Shown here one piece after another: positions 17,953 through 27,351 of a DNA stretch of 64,000 nt (positions within the stretch are counted from its first letter, which is position 1; each line of letters opens with the position of its first letter). Source of the stretch: MWBF01 sp964614645 (lineage in GTDB: Bacteria; Chloroflexota; Anaerolineae; CG2-30-64-16); the NCBI GenBank assembly GCA_964614645.1, contig CAZTMA010000004.1, positions 1 to 64,000 of the forward strand, written 5' to 3'. The notes beneath the pieces were generated by a model that saw only the letters and a program-made list of their open reading frames with translations, was not told the origin of the DNA and made no database searches. The translations under genes were made by a program, and so were the position numbers.

Positions 17953-18897
17953 ATGGCAAAGAAGAAGAGCAAGGCATCCTCCGGCGCATCCAGCACCCAG
18001 ACGGCCCGACCAGCACAACCGAGCTGGCGGAAGCCGCCTGCGCGCTCGCGTCGCCAGATGCACAGCCAGAAGGCCAATAGCCGCCGGCTCTCCGCCCAAG
18101 TAACGCCGCCTGAGGAGGCGCGACGGACCGTGCGCTCCGGCATTCGCATGGCCGCCCGGCTGCACGACGGCAGCGAGGCAGCGGCCCCGCGGGACTGGCG
18201 CACGCCTTTGCGCACTATCCTGCGCCAGGGCTTCGTGCTCGTCCTGCTCGGGGCGGTGATATACGGCCTGGTTGAGTTTTTCCAACTGCCGGCGCTGGCT
18301 GTGACGTCAGGCGCCGCACAGATCGGCGGTGCACACCGCCTGACCCCGCGGGCCATTTACGATGCCAGCGGCGTCGAAGGACGCAATATCTTCCTGGTGC
18401 GGCAGGCCGAAGTTGAAGCGAATCTCCGGGAGATGCCCGGCATCGCCAGCGCGGACGTCCATCTGCGGCTGCCCAACCAGATACTGATTGACGTGAAGGA
18501 GCTGCGGCCGCTCGTGGCCTGGCAGGCCGGCGAGGAAACGGTCTGGCTCGCTGCAGACGGAGGCGTTGTGCCCCAGGCCGGCGCCGCGCCGCCGCTGACT
18601 CTCGTGGATACGACCAACACCGCGCTCGCGGGGAGCGACGGATGGCGGCAGAAGGTGCTGGCGCACCTGGCCGAGCTGCAGGCCGGCCACCCCGAGTTGA
18701 TGACGTTCGGCTATGGCGATCCGCAGGGGCTCTACTACCAGTCTGCGGAAGGGTGGGAGGTCTGGCTGGGCGACACCGGGCCGATGAGCCACAAGGTAAA
18801 GGTGGCCGCAGGAGCCAGCGCGCAAGTCAGCCAGTCCGGCACCCAAGCCAAGGTGATAGACCTGCGCTTCAGCGACGAACGCGCCTTGTGGTGGTGA
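17953..18897 (+). CDS. ftsQ: FtsQ/DivIB-like cell division protein
   Basis: Bitopic division protein that links early and late divisome parts. It has a long basic cytoplasmic region (about 85 residues, rich in Lys, Arg and Ser), one membrane segment (GFVLVLLGAVIYGLVEFF) and a POTRA-type domain (LTPRAIYDASGVEGRNIFLV, MPGIASADVHLRLPNQILIDVKELRPL). ATG 17953 (MAKKKSK) is preferred; an in-frame GTG at 17941 would add four residues. No strong ribosome binding site is seen. Position before ftsA and ftsZ supports the call. Confidence 0.88.
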   Translation: MAKKKSKASSGASSTQTARPAQPSWRKPPARSRRQMHSQKANSRRLSAQVTPPEEARRTVRSGIRMAARLHDGSEAAAPRDWRTPLRTILRQGFVLVLLGAVIYGLVEFFQLPALAVTSGAAQIGGAHRLTPRAIYDASGVEGRNIFLVRQAEVEANLREMPGIASADVHLRLPNQILIDVKELRPLVAWQAGEETVWLAADGGVVPQAGAAPPLTLVDTTNTALAGSDGWRQKVLAHLAELQAGHPELMTFGYGDPQGLYYQSAEGWEVWLGDTGPMSHKVKVAAGASAQVSQSGTQAKVIDLRFSDERALWW

Positions 18898-18916
18898 CAG
18901 ATGCAGTGGGGGAATT

Positions 18917-20145
18917 GTGAGTGAGTTGATTTGCGCCCTCGACGTGGGGACGACGAAAGTGTGTGCCCTCATCGGCAAGCTCGATGACAACAATGCGTTG
19001 CGGGTCATCGGTGTGGGCCGGGTGCCGGCGCGCGGCCTGCGCCGGGGGGTCGTCGTCAACACCGTCGAGGCAACCGCCTGCATCGGCCAGGCGATTGACG
19101 CAGCCGAAGCCGCAGCCGGCGTGCCGCTCGAAGCGGCCTATGTCGGCATTTCCGGCGCACATATCGGCGCAATTGGCAGCAAGGGGGTCACAATCCTGGG
19201 CCGCAACGGGCGCAAGATTACGCCGGAGGATTGCCAGCGTGCACTGGACCAGGCCCGCGATATTGCGCTGCCGCACAATCGCGATATCATCAACGCAGTT
19301 GCGCGAAGCTACACAGTCGATGATAATCAGGATGTACAAAATCCGATCGGCATGTTCGCCTACCGGCTGGAAGTGGATGCCAGCCTCATCACTGGCGCGA
19401 CATCCGCCATCACGAACCTGACGAATTGCGTTACCGAGAACGGCGTCGAGATCGAGGACCTCGTGCTGCAGCCGCTGGCGTCTGCAGAGGCCGTACTGAC
19501 TAACGATGAACGCCAGGCCGGCGTGGCCGTGGTGGACATCGGTGGCGGCACCACCGACATGGCAATCTTCCTCGAATCGGCAGCCTGGCACACACACGTG
19601 CTGGACGTGGGCGGCGACCACTTTGTGCGCGACGTGGCAGCCGGCCTGCGAATGCCTTATGACAAAGCGGAATCGCTCATCCGGCAGTTCGGTCACGCAC
19701 TGCCCCACCTCGTTCCACCTGATGCTGAGGGCCCGCCTTCGGTGAAGGCGGTTCTCAGGTCATCCAGCGGCGTGCGCTGGCTGACATCATCTACTTCCGG
19801 GCGGAAGAAGTTCTGGACCTCATCGTAGATGAGATCAAACGCAGCGGCTATGACGGGCTATTGCCCGCCGGCGTGGTCCTGACAGGCGGGGTGGCCCAGC
19901 TCGACGGCATCGGCGAGATGGCCCACGACCGGCTGACCTGGCCCGTGCGCATCGGCCGGCCCAACGGAATTGGTGGGGCCGTCGTTGACTTGAGCAGCCC
20001 GGAATATGCTACGGCAGTCGGACTGCTCCTCTGGGGGTTGCGCCGCGACAGCCAGCCGCGCGTGGCAACTCCGCCGGGCGGCGCGCCGCCCTGGCAACGC
20101 ATTCTCGATTACTTGAAGCGCATTTTGCCGATTCCGACATCTTAA
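18917..20145 (+). CDS. ftsA: FtsA, interrupted by a frameshift near 19754
   Basis: Actin-like membrane tether for FtsZ. The first part (GTG 18917, GTGGGGGA upstream) has CALDVGTTKVCALIG, the SHS2-region and VAVVDIGGGTTDMAIF. That frame stops at 19826-19828. From 19756 the protein continues in another frame as QVIQRRALADIIYFRAEEVLDL, LPAGVVLTGGVAQLDGIGE and the C-terminal amphipathic helix WQRILDYLKRIL. One base appears to be missing at about 19754-19755, directly after a hairpin (CCGCCTTC and GAAGGCGG, 19733-19751). Linker length is close to normal for FtsA, which favours a one-base deletion or sequencing error over a large insertion. Confidence 0.88.
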
Positions 20146-20200
20146 CTATGTACAGAAGGTTTCCGACAGGAACCACCCTATAGCGTAAAAGGAGCGTCAG

Positions 20201-21292
20201 ATGAACCCGAAAGGACAACAACCGGCCTTTGTTGAGAATCCGGCCCAAATCAAGGTGCTTGGCGTGGGCGGCGGTGGTTCCAACGCGGTTAACCGCATGA
20301 TCGAACAGGGGATCCGTGGCGTGGAGTTCATCGCAATCAACACGGATGCCCAGGCCCTGATGCTGGCGAATGCGCCGCAGCGTCTCCGCATCGGCGACAA
20401 GCTCACCAAGGGGTTGGGCGCGGGCGGCAATCCCGAGATCGGGGACAAGGCCGCGCAAGAGTCCGCCGAGGAGATCAAGGCCCTGATGAAGGGCACCGAC
20501 ATGGTGTTCGTGACGTGCGGCATGGGCGGCGGCACAGGCACAGGCGCCGCGCCGGTCATCGCCAAACTCGCAAAGGATTCGGGCGCGCTGACGATCGGGG
20601 TTGTCACGAAGCCGTTCACCTTCGAAGGCGCACGCCGCCGCCGGCTGGCAGATGATGGCATCAAGCGGCTCAAGGACAGCGTGGATACGCTCATCGTGAT
20701 CCCGAATGACCGGCTGCTGCAGGTGGTGGACAAGAAGGCCAGCATCCAGCAGGCGTTCCTGGTGGCCGACGATGTGCTGCGCCAAGGCATCCAGGGCATC
20801 TCGGAACTCATCACGATCCCCGGCCTCATCAACCTGGACTTCGCGGACGTGCGGACGGTGATGAACGAAGGCGGCTCCGCCCTGATGGCCATCGGCCAAT
20901 CCAGCGGCGACAACCGCGCCCAGCAGGCCGCGGAACAGGCCATCCACAGCGCGCTGCTGGACGTGAGCATCGAGGGCGCCGGCGGCATCCTGTTCAATGT
21001 CACGGGTGGACCGGACTTGAGCCTGTACGAGGTCAACGAGGCTGCGGAGATCATCCGCCGCACAGCCGATCCGGATGCGAACATCATCTTCGGTGCCGTC
21101 ATCGACCCGAACGTCAAGGACAGCATCCGCATCACCGTCATCGCGACCGGTTTCGACATGGCTCACGAGCAGCAAGCGCCCGTGGTTGATGAGAGCCACG
21201 GCGCGACGACGACGCTGCCGTTCCCGAAGCGGGAATACCAGCGCGACGACCTGGATATCCCGGCCTTCCTGCGGCGGTCGCGCCAAAGTTAA
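20201..21292 (+). CDS. ftsZ: Cell division GTPase FtsZ
   Basis: Tubulin-like GTPase forming the division ring. The 363-residue product has VLGVGGGGSNAVNRMI, the tubulin signature GGGTGTGAAPVIA, the T7 loop region NLDFADVRTVM and the C-terminal FtsA-binding peptide DDLDIPAFLRRSR. AAAAGGAG sits 6 bases before ATG 20201. The C-terminal linker is short. It is the last gene of the cluster and is followed by a strong terminator. Confidence 0.98.
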   Translation: MNPKGQQPAFVENPAQIKVLGVGGGGSNAVNRMIEQGIRGVEFIAINTDAQALMLANAPQRLRIGDKLTKGLGAGGNPEIGDKAAQESAEEIKALMKGTDMVFVTCGMGGGTGTGAAPVIAKLAKDSGALTIGVVTKPFTFEGARRRRLADDGIKRLKDSVDTLIVIPNDRLLQVVDKKASIQQAFLVADDVLRQGIQGISELITIPGLINLDFADVRTVMNEGGSALMAIGQSSGDNRAQQAAEQAIHSALLDVSIEGAGGILFNVTGGPDLSLYEVNEAAEIIRRTADPDANIIFGAVIDPNVKDSIRITVIATGFDMAHEQQAPVVDESHGATTTLPFPKREYQRDDLDIPAFLRRSRQS

Positions 21293-21317
21293 AACCGCAC
21301 TATAGGGTGACCCTTAC

Positions 21318-21351
21318 CCCCTCTCCCGGCCTGCGGGAGAGGGGCTTTTTT
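21318..21351 (+). terminator. Intrinsic terminator after ftsZ
   Basis: An 11-bp perfect stem (CCCCTCTCCCG and CGGGAGAGGGG) with a 5-base loop is followed by C and six T. It ends the division cluster 26 bases after ftsZ. In the remaining gap to nrdR I see only the promoter-like and NrdR-box elements listed separately. Confidence 0.9.
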
Positions 21352-21476
21352 CAACCTCGCGCCCATAGCCACTTTCACCTCCCAAACCTTGGCCCGATAA
21401 CTCAACCTTAAAATTATGCCGAAAAGGGCCAATCCCCTTATACTCCCGGTCTCATGTGTGTTATACTCTGCTGGTC

Positions 21477-21494
21477 AATACAATATCTTGTATT
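21477..21494 (+). promoter_or_regulatory. NrdR-box-like palindrome upstream of nrdR
   Basis: AATACAATATCTTGTATT has perfect 7-base arms and matches the NrdR-box consensus ACACWATATATWGTGT at 13 of 16 positions. A TATACT-like -10 lies just upstream (21462-21467) and a TTGACA-like element just downstream (21504-21509). It is about 205 bases before nrdR. Inference: autoregulation of nrdR and perhaps nrdJ by NrdR. I did not find the second box that usually accompanies the first. Confidence 0.55.
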
Positions 21495-21699
21495 AAACTG
21501 AACTTGACATACTACTGGTTGTGGCGCGGCTCACGAGCTTCATTTACAGATCAGGCAATGACTGGATCAGGGCCGCTGACTGCTCTAGCCCACTGGGTGT
21601 GCAGGAGAGGCATCTGATCGACCCCGGATCGTCCTCTACCCTCCCCGTCTGTGGCTGCGCGCGCCAGTGCAACTCGATGCACAGTGGAAAGGTGATACG

Positions 21700-22149
21700 A
21701 TGCAGTGCCCATACTGTGGTCAGGCGGACTCGCGCGTGGTCGATACCCGCGCGACCGGTGAAAGTATTCGGCGCCGGCGTGAATGCCAGACCTGCCGCAA
21801 ACGCTTCACCACCTACGAGCAAATCTCGGAGGCGCTACTGATCGTGAAGCGTGATGGCCGGCGCGAGCCTTTCGACCGGCACAAGCTGCTCCAGGGGGTG
21901 CGCATCGCCTGCGCCAAACGCCCCATCGCTATGACCGAGATTGAGCGCATCGTTAGCCAGATCGAGGAGCACCTGTTCAGTCTGGGCCGGGCCGAAGTGA
22001 GCAGTGATGCGATCGGACAACTGGTGCTGGAGAAGCTGAAGGAACTGGATTCACTGGCCTACATCCGCTTTGCCATCGTCTACATGGCGATGGAAGACGT
22101 GGAAACCCTGCAGCGTGAAATCCAGCGGCTGCTGACCGAGCCCAAGTAG
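21700..22149 (+). CDS. nrdR: Transcriptional repressor NrdR
   Basis: ATP/dATP-sensing repressor of ribonucleotide reductase genes. The 149-residue protein has the N-terminal zinc ribbon (CPYCG and CQTCRKRF, four cysteines), RRRRECQ, then an ATP-cone domain (VKRDGRREPFDRHKLLQGVRIAC) and the C-terminal LDSLAYIRFAIVYM. ATG 21700 with AAAGGTG upstream is the start; an in-frame codon at 21667 would add eleven unlikely residues. The neighbour downstream is its expected target, nrdJ. Confidence 0.96.
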   Translation: MQCPYCGQADSRVVDTRATGESIRRRRECQTCRKRFTTYEQISEALLIVKRDGRREPFDRHKLLQGVRIACAKRPIAMTEIERIVSQIEEHLFSLGRAEVSSDAIGQLVLEKLKELDSLAYIRFAIVYMAMEDVETLQREIQRLLTEPK

Positions 22150-22327
22150 AGATCGCGCCGACGACAATTCTGGCCCAGTCGACCGGGACAAGCTATCCGT
22201 CAGAGCCGAAGCAAGCCCTTCCAGACCACAGGTGATTCGCCGCCGTCTGTACCGGTGACCTTATTGAGTGTTAGCTTTACGCCGCTTTTTGTGGCGTTGA
22301 CGATAGAATGGATGAGAGGAGTCAGGG

Positions 22328-25300
22328 ATGAAGCCCCAGGACAAAGCACGGCCTTTTGCGCCCGCATTGACACCGCCCGCCGAGTTGGAGCTTTCAGAGA
22401 ATAGCCAGCAGGTACTGCGCAAACGCTATCTGCGGCGTGGGCTGGACGGTCAACCCACCGAAACTATCGAGGGAATGTTCCGGCGGGTAGCCCGGGCCGT
22501 TGCGGAACCGGACGCCGCCCAAGGGTATGACATTCACAGCACGGAAGACAGCTTTTATGCGCTGTTGACCGATTTACGTTTCTTCCCAAATTCTCCTACT
22601 TTTACCGGGGCGGGCACGCCCCTGGGCCAGCTTGCTGCTTGCTTCGTCCTGCCTATATCCGACGACATGGGCCGCGACTCCGCCGGTATCTTCCAAACAC
22701 TGCGCGATGCTGCGCTCATCCAGCAGACCGGCGGCGGCAACGGCTTCTCCTTTTCGAACCTGCGTCCCAAGGGTGACTCCGTAGCCTCCAGCGCGGGCGT
22801 TGCCACCGGGCCGGTCGGCTTCCTGCGTGTGTACGACACGGCCTTCGGTGAGGTGGCACAGGGGGGAACCCGGCGCGGGGCCAATATGGCCGTGCTGCGC
22901 GTGGACCACCCCGACATCGAAGAATTCATCACCTGCAAGGCGCAGGAAGGTCAGATCACCAACTTCAACATCTCTGTCGGCATTACCGATGCGTTCATGC
23001 AGGCGGTCGAAGCGGATACCGATTTCGCGCTGGTCAATCCACGCGACGGCAAGACCTGGCGCACCGTGCGGGCGCGTGACCTGTTCGACAAGGTCGTCAC
23101 CTACGCGCACCACAACGGTGAGCCGGGCGCGCTGTTCCTCGATGCAGCCAACCGCACGAACCCGGTGCCGCATCTCTACGAGCTGGCAGCCACCAACCCC
23201 TGCTTCACCGGCGACGCGCGTGTCGCGACGGATCAGGGTTTCCTGTCGCTGGCCGAACTGCACGCCCTCAACAAGCCGCTCGCTGTGGCAACCGACGAGC
23301 GCGCCCGACCGGAGTGGGTGCGTCAGGCTGGGTTCGGCACTGCCAGCCCGGTGATGCTGACGCGCCGGAACACTCCCGTCCTGGCCCTGCGCACGACCCA
23401 TGGCTACCGCGTGACCGCCACGCCTGACCACCGTTTCCTGACTGCCGACCGCGGCTACGTGCCACTGCAGGAGCTAAAACCCGGCGAGCGTTTGCTCATC
23501 CAGTCGGAAGAGGGACCCTGGTCGCAGCAGTTCGAGCTCCCCAATGTCCGCTATATACAGGAGAAGATGGCCGTCATGGGCCGCGGCGGCGATCACGCCA
23601 GCGGACGCACGGTTACGCGCCATGATTTCAGCGAGCTCTATGCCGCGGTGCCCACACTGTGGAGTTATGAACTAGGTGTGGCGCTCGGCTGGCTCGTCGG
23701 CGACGGTTGGCTGAGCCCCACGAGCGGTTCGCCTGTCGGGCTGGCCTTCGGAGTCGAAGAAGGTGGTTATTGCGGGCTTGAGACCCTCCAACCCAACCTT
23801 CAGCAGTGGTTCGGCCCAGGCCATGTTCACGAGCGCGGCAGCGTCCGACAGTTGACCTATGGCCGGCTGCCGTACGAGTTCTTCGCCTCCCTGGGGGTCT
23901 CGACCGCCTCAGCCACGGAGAAGCGGGTTCCCACCAGCCTCTGGCAGGCGCCCCGTGACGCGGTGCGCGGCTTCCTTGCCGGCCTGTTCAGCGCGGATGG
24001 CTCCGTCCAGGTCAATGAAGCGAAGCAGGACTGCACTGTGCGGCTGGCCAGCTCATCGCGCGGGCTGATCGAGGATGTGCAGCTGCTCCTCGCCAACTTC
24101 GGTATTGCCTCCCGCATCTACCGGCGCCGTGACCAGATGACCCGCCCGATGCCCGATGGCAAGGGTGGGAGCAGGAACTACACGAGCGCACCGCAGTTCG
24201 AGCTGGTGATCGGCAAGTCGAACCGCGTCCGCTTTGCCCAGGTGATCGGCTTCGCACATCCGCGCAAGCAGACCCGTCTGCTGGAACACGCCGCAGGGGC
24301 CGTCCGCGGCGCGTACCGGGAGCGTTTCGAAGATCGCGTCGCCAGCATCGAAGACGCCGGGACAGCGGATGTCTATGATCTCACCGAACCGTTGACCAGC
24401 AGCTTCATCGCCAACGGGTTCGTCGTGCACAACTGCGGCGAGCAGTGGCTCGGCCCGTACGAAAACTGCTGCCTGGGCTCCATCAACCTCGCTCAACATG
24501 TCACGCCAGACGGCCAGGTCGATTGGGAGAAGCTGCGCGAGAGCACGGTGGTCTCCACCCGCTTCCTGGACAACGTGGTCGACGCGAACAAGTACGTGCC
24601 GGCCGTGCCTGCGCTGCGTGAAGCCGCGCTGCGCGCCCGGCGCATCGGCCTCGGCATCATGGGGCTGGGCGACCTGATGTACCAGTTGGGCGTGCGCTAC
24701 GGCTCGGAAGAGGGCCAGGAGTTCGCCGCGCAGGTCATGGAGTTCGTGCGCTACCACTGCATGTTGACGAGCGTCGAGCTGGCCCAGGAGCGCGGACCGT
24801 TCCTCGCCATCACGGGCAGCATCTACGACCCGGCGAACCTGCGCTGGCAGCCGCCTCAGCCCATCACATCTTACCGGCACGACTGGGGCCGCCCGGTCGT
24901 GGACTGGCACCGCGTGGTGGATGGCATCAAGCAGCACGGCATCCGCAACGCCGCGCAGACCACCGTCGCACCCACCGGCACCATCGGGACGGTCGCGGGC
25001 TGCGAAGGCTACGGCTGCGAGCCGGTCTTCGCGCTGGCCTACACGCGGACGGTCAAGGACGGTACGCGCGACCTCAAGCTGACTTACACCAGCCCGTTGT
25101 TCGAGGCTGCGCTGGAGCGTGCGGGCCTGGACAAGGCCACGCGCGAACGCATCAGCGAACAGGTCAGCGCGGTCGGCAGTTGCCAGGGCCTGGAGGAAGT
25201 GCCGGAAGCCCTGCGCCACGTCTTCGTCGTATCCCAGGACATCACTGCGGAAGAGCACGTCCGCATGCAGGCGGCCATCCAGGCTTTCGTCGACAATTCG

Positions 25301-26053
25301 ATCAGCAAGACGATTAACTTTCCGCCCGCAGCCACGGTGGATGATGTGGCGGAGGCCTACCTGCTCGGCTGGCATCTCGGCTGCAAGGGGCTGACGGTCT
25401 ACGTCACGGGCAGCCGGCAGGAGGTCGTGCTGGAGACGAAGGCCACAGCCGAGTCGAAGGCGGCAGGTGAGGCCGCGTCCGCGGTCCCTTCCTCACCGGT
25501 TGAGACCGCGACCAAGTACCCGATGATGAAGCGTCGCCCGCGGCCCACCACCCTGCACGGTATGACCTACCGCAAGGAGACACCGCTGGGGACAGCCTTC
25601 GTCACTGTGAATATCAACGGCGGCAACCGGCCGTTCGAGGTCTTCATGAACGTGGGAAAGGCCGGCAGCGATGTCGCGGCGGTCTCCGAGGCGTTGGGGC
25701 GCCTCATCTCGCTCATCCTGCGCCTGCCCTCACCGCTTGACGAGAACGAGCGCCTGCAGGAGGTCATCGACCAGCTTGCCGGCATCGGCGGCGGCCGGTC
25801 GCTCGGCTTCGGCGCCAACCGGGTTCGGTCGCTGCCCGACGCCGTGGCCCAGGTCCTGCGCGAACATCTCAACAGCCACTTCCCGTCGGACAGCGGCGCG
25901 GTGGGAGAAAACGCCGAGCCTTATGTCGAACAGCTCCCGCTGCCCATCGCTGACCGCGTGATCGGGGACCTGTGTCCGGACTGCGGCCAGGCGACGTTTA
26001 TCCCGACGGAGGGCTGCCGCAAATGCTACGCCTGCGGCTACAGCGAATGCTGA
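22328..26053 (+). CDS. nrdJ: Adenosylcobalamin-dependent ribonucleotide reductase (class II) with an intein
   Basis: Reduces ribonucleotides to deoxyribonucleotides using a B12-derived radical, with or without oxygen. The 1,241-codon frame includes a 411-residue intein (codons 292-702), leaving about 830 residues of enzyme. Active-site features: LGQLAACFVLP (redox Cys), NPCGEQ split by the intein, ENCCLGSINL, and a C-terminal zinc-ribbon-like block (CPDCG and CRKCYACGYSEC). ATG 22328 has GAGGAG upstream. Lies 178 bases after nrdR. No cobalamin riboswitch was recognised in that gap. No other reductase gene is in the window. Confidence 0.95.
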   Translation: MKPQDKARPFAPALTPPAELELSENSQQVLRKRYLRRGLDGQPTETIEGMFRRVARAVAEPDAAQGYDIHSTEDSFYALLTDLRFFPNSPTFTGAGTPLGQLAACFVLPISDDMGRDSAGIFQTLRDAALIQQTGGGNGFSFSNLRPKGDSVASSAGVATGPVGFLRVYDTAFGEVAQGGTRRGANMAVLRVDHPDIEEFITCKAQEGQITNFNISVGITDAFMQAVEADTDFALVNPRDGKTWRTVRARDLFDKVVTYAHHNGEPGALFLDAANRTNPVPHLYELAATNPCFTGDARVATDQGFLSLAELHALNKPLAVATDERARPEWVRQAGFGTASPVMLTRRNTPVLALRTTHGYRVTATPDHRFLTADRGYVPLQELKPGERLLIQSEEGPWSQQFELPNVRYIQEKMAVMGRGGDHASGRTVTRHDFSELYAAVPTLWSYELGVALGWLVGDGWLSPTSGSPVGLAFGVEEGGYCGLETLQPNLQQWFGPGHVHERGSVRQLTYGRLPYEFFASLGVSTASATEKRVPTSLWQAPRDAVRGFLAGLFSADGSVQVNEAKQDCTVRLASSSRGLIEDVQLLLANFGIASRIYRRRDQMTRPMPDGKGGSRNYTSAPQFELVIGKSNRVRFAQVIGFAHPRKQTRLLEHAAGAVRGAYRERFEDRVASIEDAGTADVYDLTEPLTSSFIANGFVVHNCGEQWLGPYENCCLGSINLAQHVTPDGQVDWEKLRESTVVSTRFLDNVVDANKYVPAVPALREAALRARRIGLGIMGLGDLMYQLGVRYGSEEGQEFAAQVMEFVRYHCMLTSVELAQERGPFLAITGSIYDPANLRWQPPQPITSYRHDWGRPVVDWHRVVDGIKQHGIRNAAQTTVAPTGTIGTVAGCEGYGCEPVFALAYTRTVKDGTRDLKLTYTSPLFEAALERAGLDKATRERISEQVSAVGSCQGLEEVPEALRHVFVVSQDITAEEHVRMQAAIQAFVDNSISKTINFPPAATVDDVAEAYLLGWHLGCKGLTVYVTGSRQEVVLETKATAESKAAGEAASAVPSSPVETATKYPMMKRRPRPTTLHGMTYRKETPLGTAFVTVNINGGNRPFEVFMNVGKAGSDVAAVSEALGRLISLILRLPSPLDENERLQEVIDQLAGIGGGRSLGFGANRVRSLPDAVAQVLREHLNSHFPSDSGAVGENAEPYVEQLPLPIADRVIGDLCPDCGQATFIPTEGCRKCYACGYSEC
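23201..24433 (+). mobile_element. Intein with LAGLIDADG homing endonuclease in nrdJ
   Basis: The insertion begins with Cys292 (CFTGDARVATDQGF), has block B TPDHRFL, two LAGLIDADG-like motifs (LGWLVGDGW and LAGLFSADGSV) and ends VVHN before extein Cys703 (CGEQWL). All residues needed for class 1 splicing (Cys1, block B His, His-Asn, Cys+1) are present. It sits in the conserved NP/CGEQ motif, a known insertion point for reductase inteins. The endonuclease motifs keep acidic residues, so homing activity is possible. Confidence 0.95.
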
Positions 26054-26100
26054 GTCGTATGCCATAACATGCACTGAACCGGCTCACAAAACCCGCCGCG

Positions 26101-26155
26101 AGGACCTTCGAGGTCCCAGGCCAGGCTTCGCCTGGTACGAGACCTCGAAGGTCCT
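26101..26155. repeat. AGGACCTTCGAGGTC inverted repeat
   Basis: Perfect 15-base arms AGGACCTTCGAGGTC (26101-26115) and its complement (26141-26155) enclose a second small hairpin, CCAGG and CCTGG. It is followed by TTGTTTG and lies 47 bases after nrdJ, so it could also terminate nrdJ. Confidence 0.75.
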
Positions 26156-26171
26156 TGTTTGTTCGGACGAC

Positions 26172-26200
26172 TTTGCGCAGGAACAGATTCCGTTTACAAT
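26172..26200 (+). promoter_or_regulatory. Putative promoter of the PA14/LysM gene
   Basis: TTTGCG (26172-26177), 17 bases, TACAAT (26195-26200). It lies 46 bases upstream of the start codon at 26246, right after the palindromic repeat. Confidence 0.45.
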
Positions 26201-26245
26201 GCGTCCCATGTGTGTACTGAGAAAGATGCGAGTATGGAGGTGAAT

Positions 26246-27343
26246 ATGAACCGTTTGAGTGTCCGATTGCTGTTCGTCGTCGTACTGTGCATGTCCCTTG
26301 TCGGGGCTGCACCCCACCCCGCTGCCGCGCAGGCATCCGAGGGCTGGCATGCAGAATACTACGCCAATCCTCACCTGATCGGCGCTCCCGCCCTTACCCG
26401 GATCGACGGCCTGATCGAATTCCAGTGGGGCACCGGCACGCCTGACCCCAGCATGACCGGCGACAGCTTTTCGGCTCGCTGGACCCGCTACCTGGACCTG
26501 ACCGCCGGCGCGTACACCTTCTATGCGGCCACGGATGACGGCGTGCGCGTCTTCGTGGACGACCGGCTGCTCATCGACGCGTGGCAGCCGCGCTCCGTCA
26601 CCACCGACCAGGCCACCATCGACCTGGCCGGCGGCCAGCATGCTTTGCGCGTCGAATACTTCGATGCCGGCGGTGCAGCCAGCGCCAACATCTGGTGGGA
26701 GCAGGCAGCCAGTCCCACACCGACGCCGACCGCCCAGCCTACGGTAACACCGCCGGCCCAGAAGACGCCCACCGGCGGCCAGACGACCTACGTCGTCCGC
26801 TCCGGCGACACCCTGGCCCGGATTGCCGCGCGCTTCGGTGTGACCGTCGCGGCGATCATGGCCGCGAACCCGATCATCACGAATCCGGATCGCATCCGCG
26901 TGGGCCAGCGGCTCATCATTCCGGCCCGCGGCACGCAACCGCCCACGACCACCTTCAGCCAGGTCCGCGTCTATCTCATCAGCGAGGGCACGGGCAGCGT
27001 CGGCTGTGGCGATGAAGTCGTCGGGGTGCGGCGCAACATCACGCCCACCACCGCGCCGCTGACCGCCGCGCTGAACCAGTTATTCTCTATCAAGACGCGC
27101 GACTACGGCCAGTCCGGCCTGTATAACCCGCTGTATCAGTCGAACCTGGCAATCCAGGAAATCACCCGCACCGGCACAAGCTGGACCGTCAAGCTGACGG
27201 GCACGCTGGTGCTCGGTGGCGTGTGCGACAACCCGCGCGTCGAAGCGCAGTTGCGCCAGACCGCGCTGCAGTTCGACACAGTCAAGCAAGTGAAGTTCCT
27301 CATCAACGGCGTGCCGCTCGAGCAACTGCTGTCCGGCCGTTGA
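26246..27343 (+). CDS. Secreted PA14-LysM-GerM-like domain protein
   Basis: A 365-residue exported protein. An N-terminal signal peptide (LLFVVVLCMSLVGAAPHPAAAQA) is followed by a PA14-like beta domain (about 30-155, WHAEYYANPHLIGAPAL, DDGVRVFVDDRLLID), a Thr/Pro linker, one LysM (YVVRSGDTLARIAARFGVTVAAIMAANP) and a C-terminal GerMN-like region (VRVYLI...TAALNQLFSI...VKFLINGVPLEQ). LysM binds peptidoglycan or chitin; PA14 often binds sugars. Start at ATG 26246 follows GGAGGTGA. Likely anchored in the wall; substrate unknown. Confidence 0.8.
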   Translation: MNRLSVRLLFVVVLCMSLVGAAPHPAAAQASEGWHAEYYANPHLIGAPALTRIDGLIEFQWGTGTPDPSMTGDSFSARWTRYLDLTAGAYTFYAATDDGVRVFVDDRLLIDAWQPRSVTTDQATIDLAGGQHALRVEYFDAGGAASANIWWEQAASPTPTPTAQPTVTPPAQKTPTGGQTTYVVRSGDTLARIAARFGVTVAAIMAANPIITNPDRIRVGQRLIIPARGTQPPTTTFSQVRVYLISEGTGSVGCGDEVVGVRRNITPTTAPLTAALNQLFSIKTRDYGQSGLYNPLYQSNLAIQEITRTGTSWTVKLTGTLVLGGVCDNPRVEAQLRQTALQFDTVKQVKFLINGVPLEQLLSGR

Positions 27344-27351
27344 CGAGGTTT

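Noticed and set aside
19727..19760. Programmed frameshift in ftsA
   Set aside because: No slippery heptamer precedes the hairpin, and FtsA is not known to use recoding; error or lesion is simpler.
21535..21690. tRNA-like or structured RNA in the nrdR leader
   Set aside because: Short complementary stretches exist, but no T-loop, anticodon arm or acceptor stem can be assembled.
22150..22327. Cobalamin riboswitch before nrdJ
   Set aside because: The gap lacks a recognisable B12-box and the conserved core; it is also short for this class.
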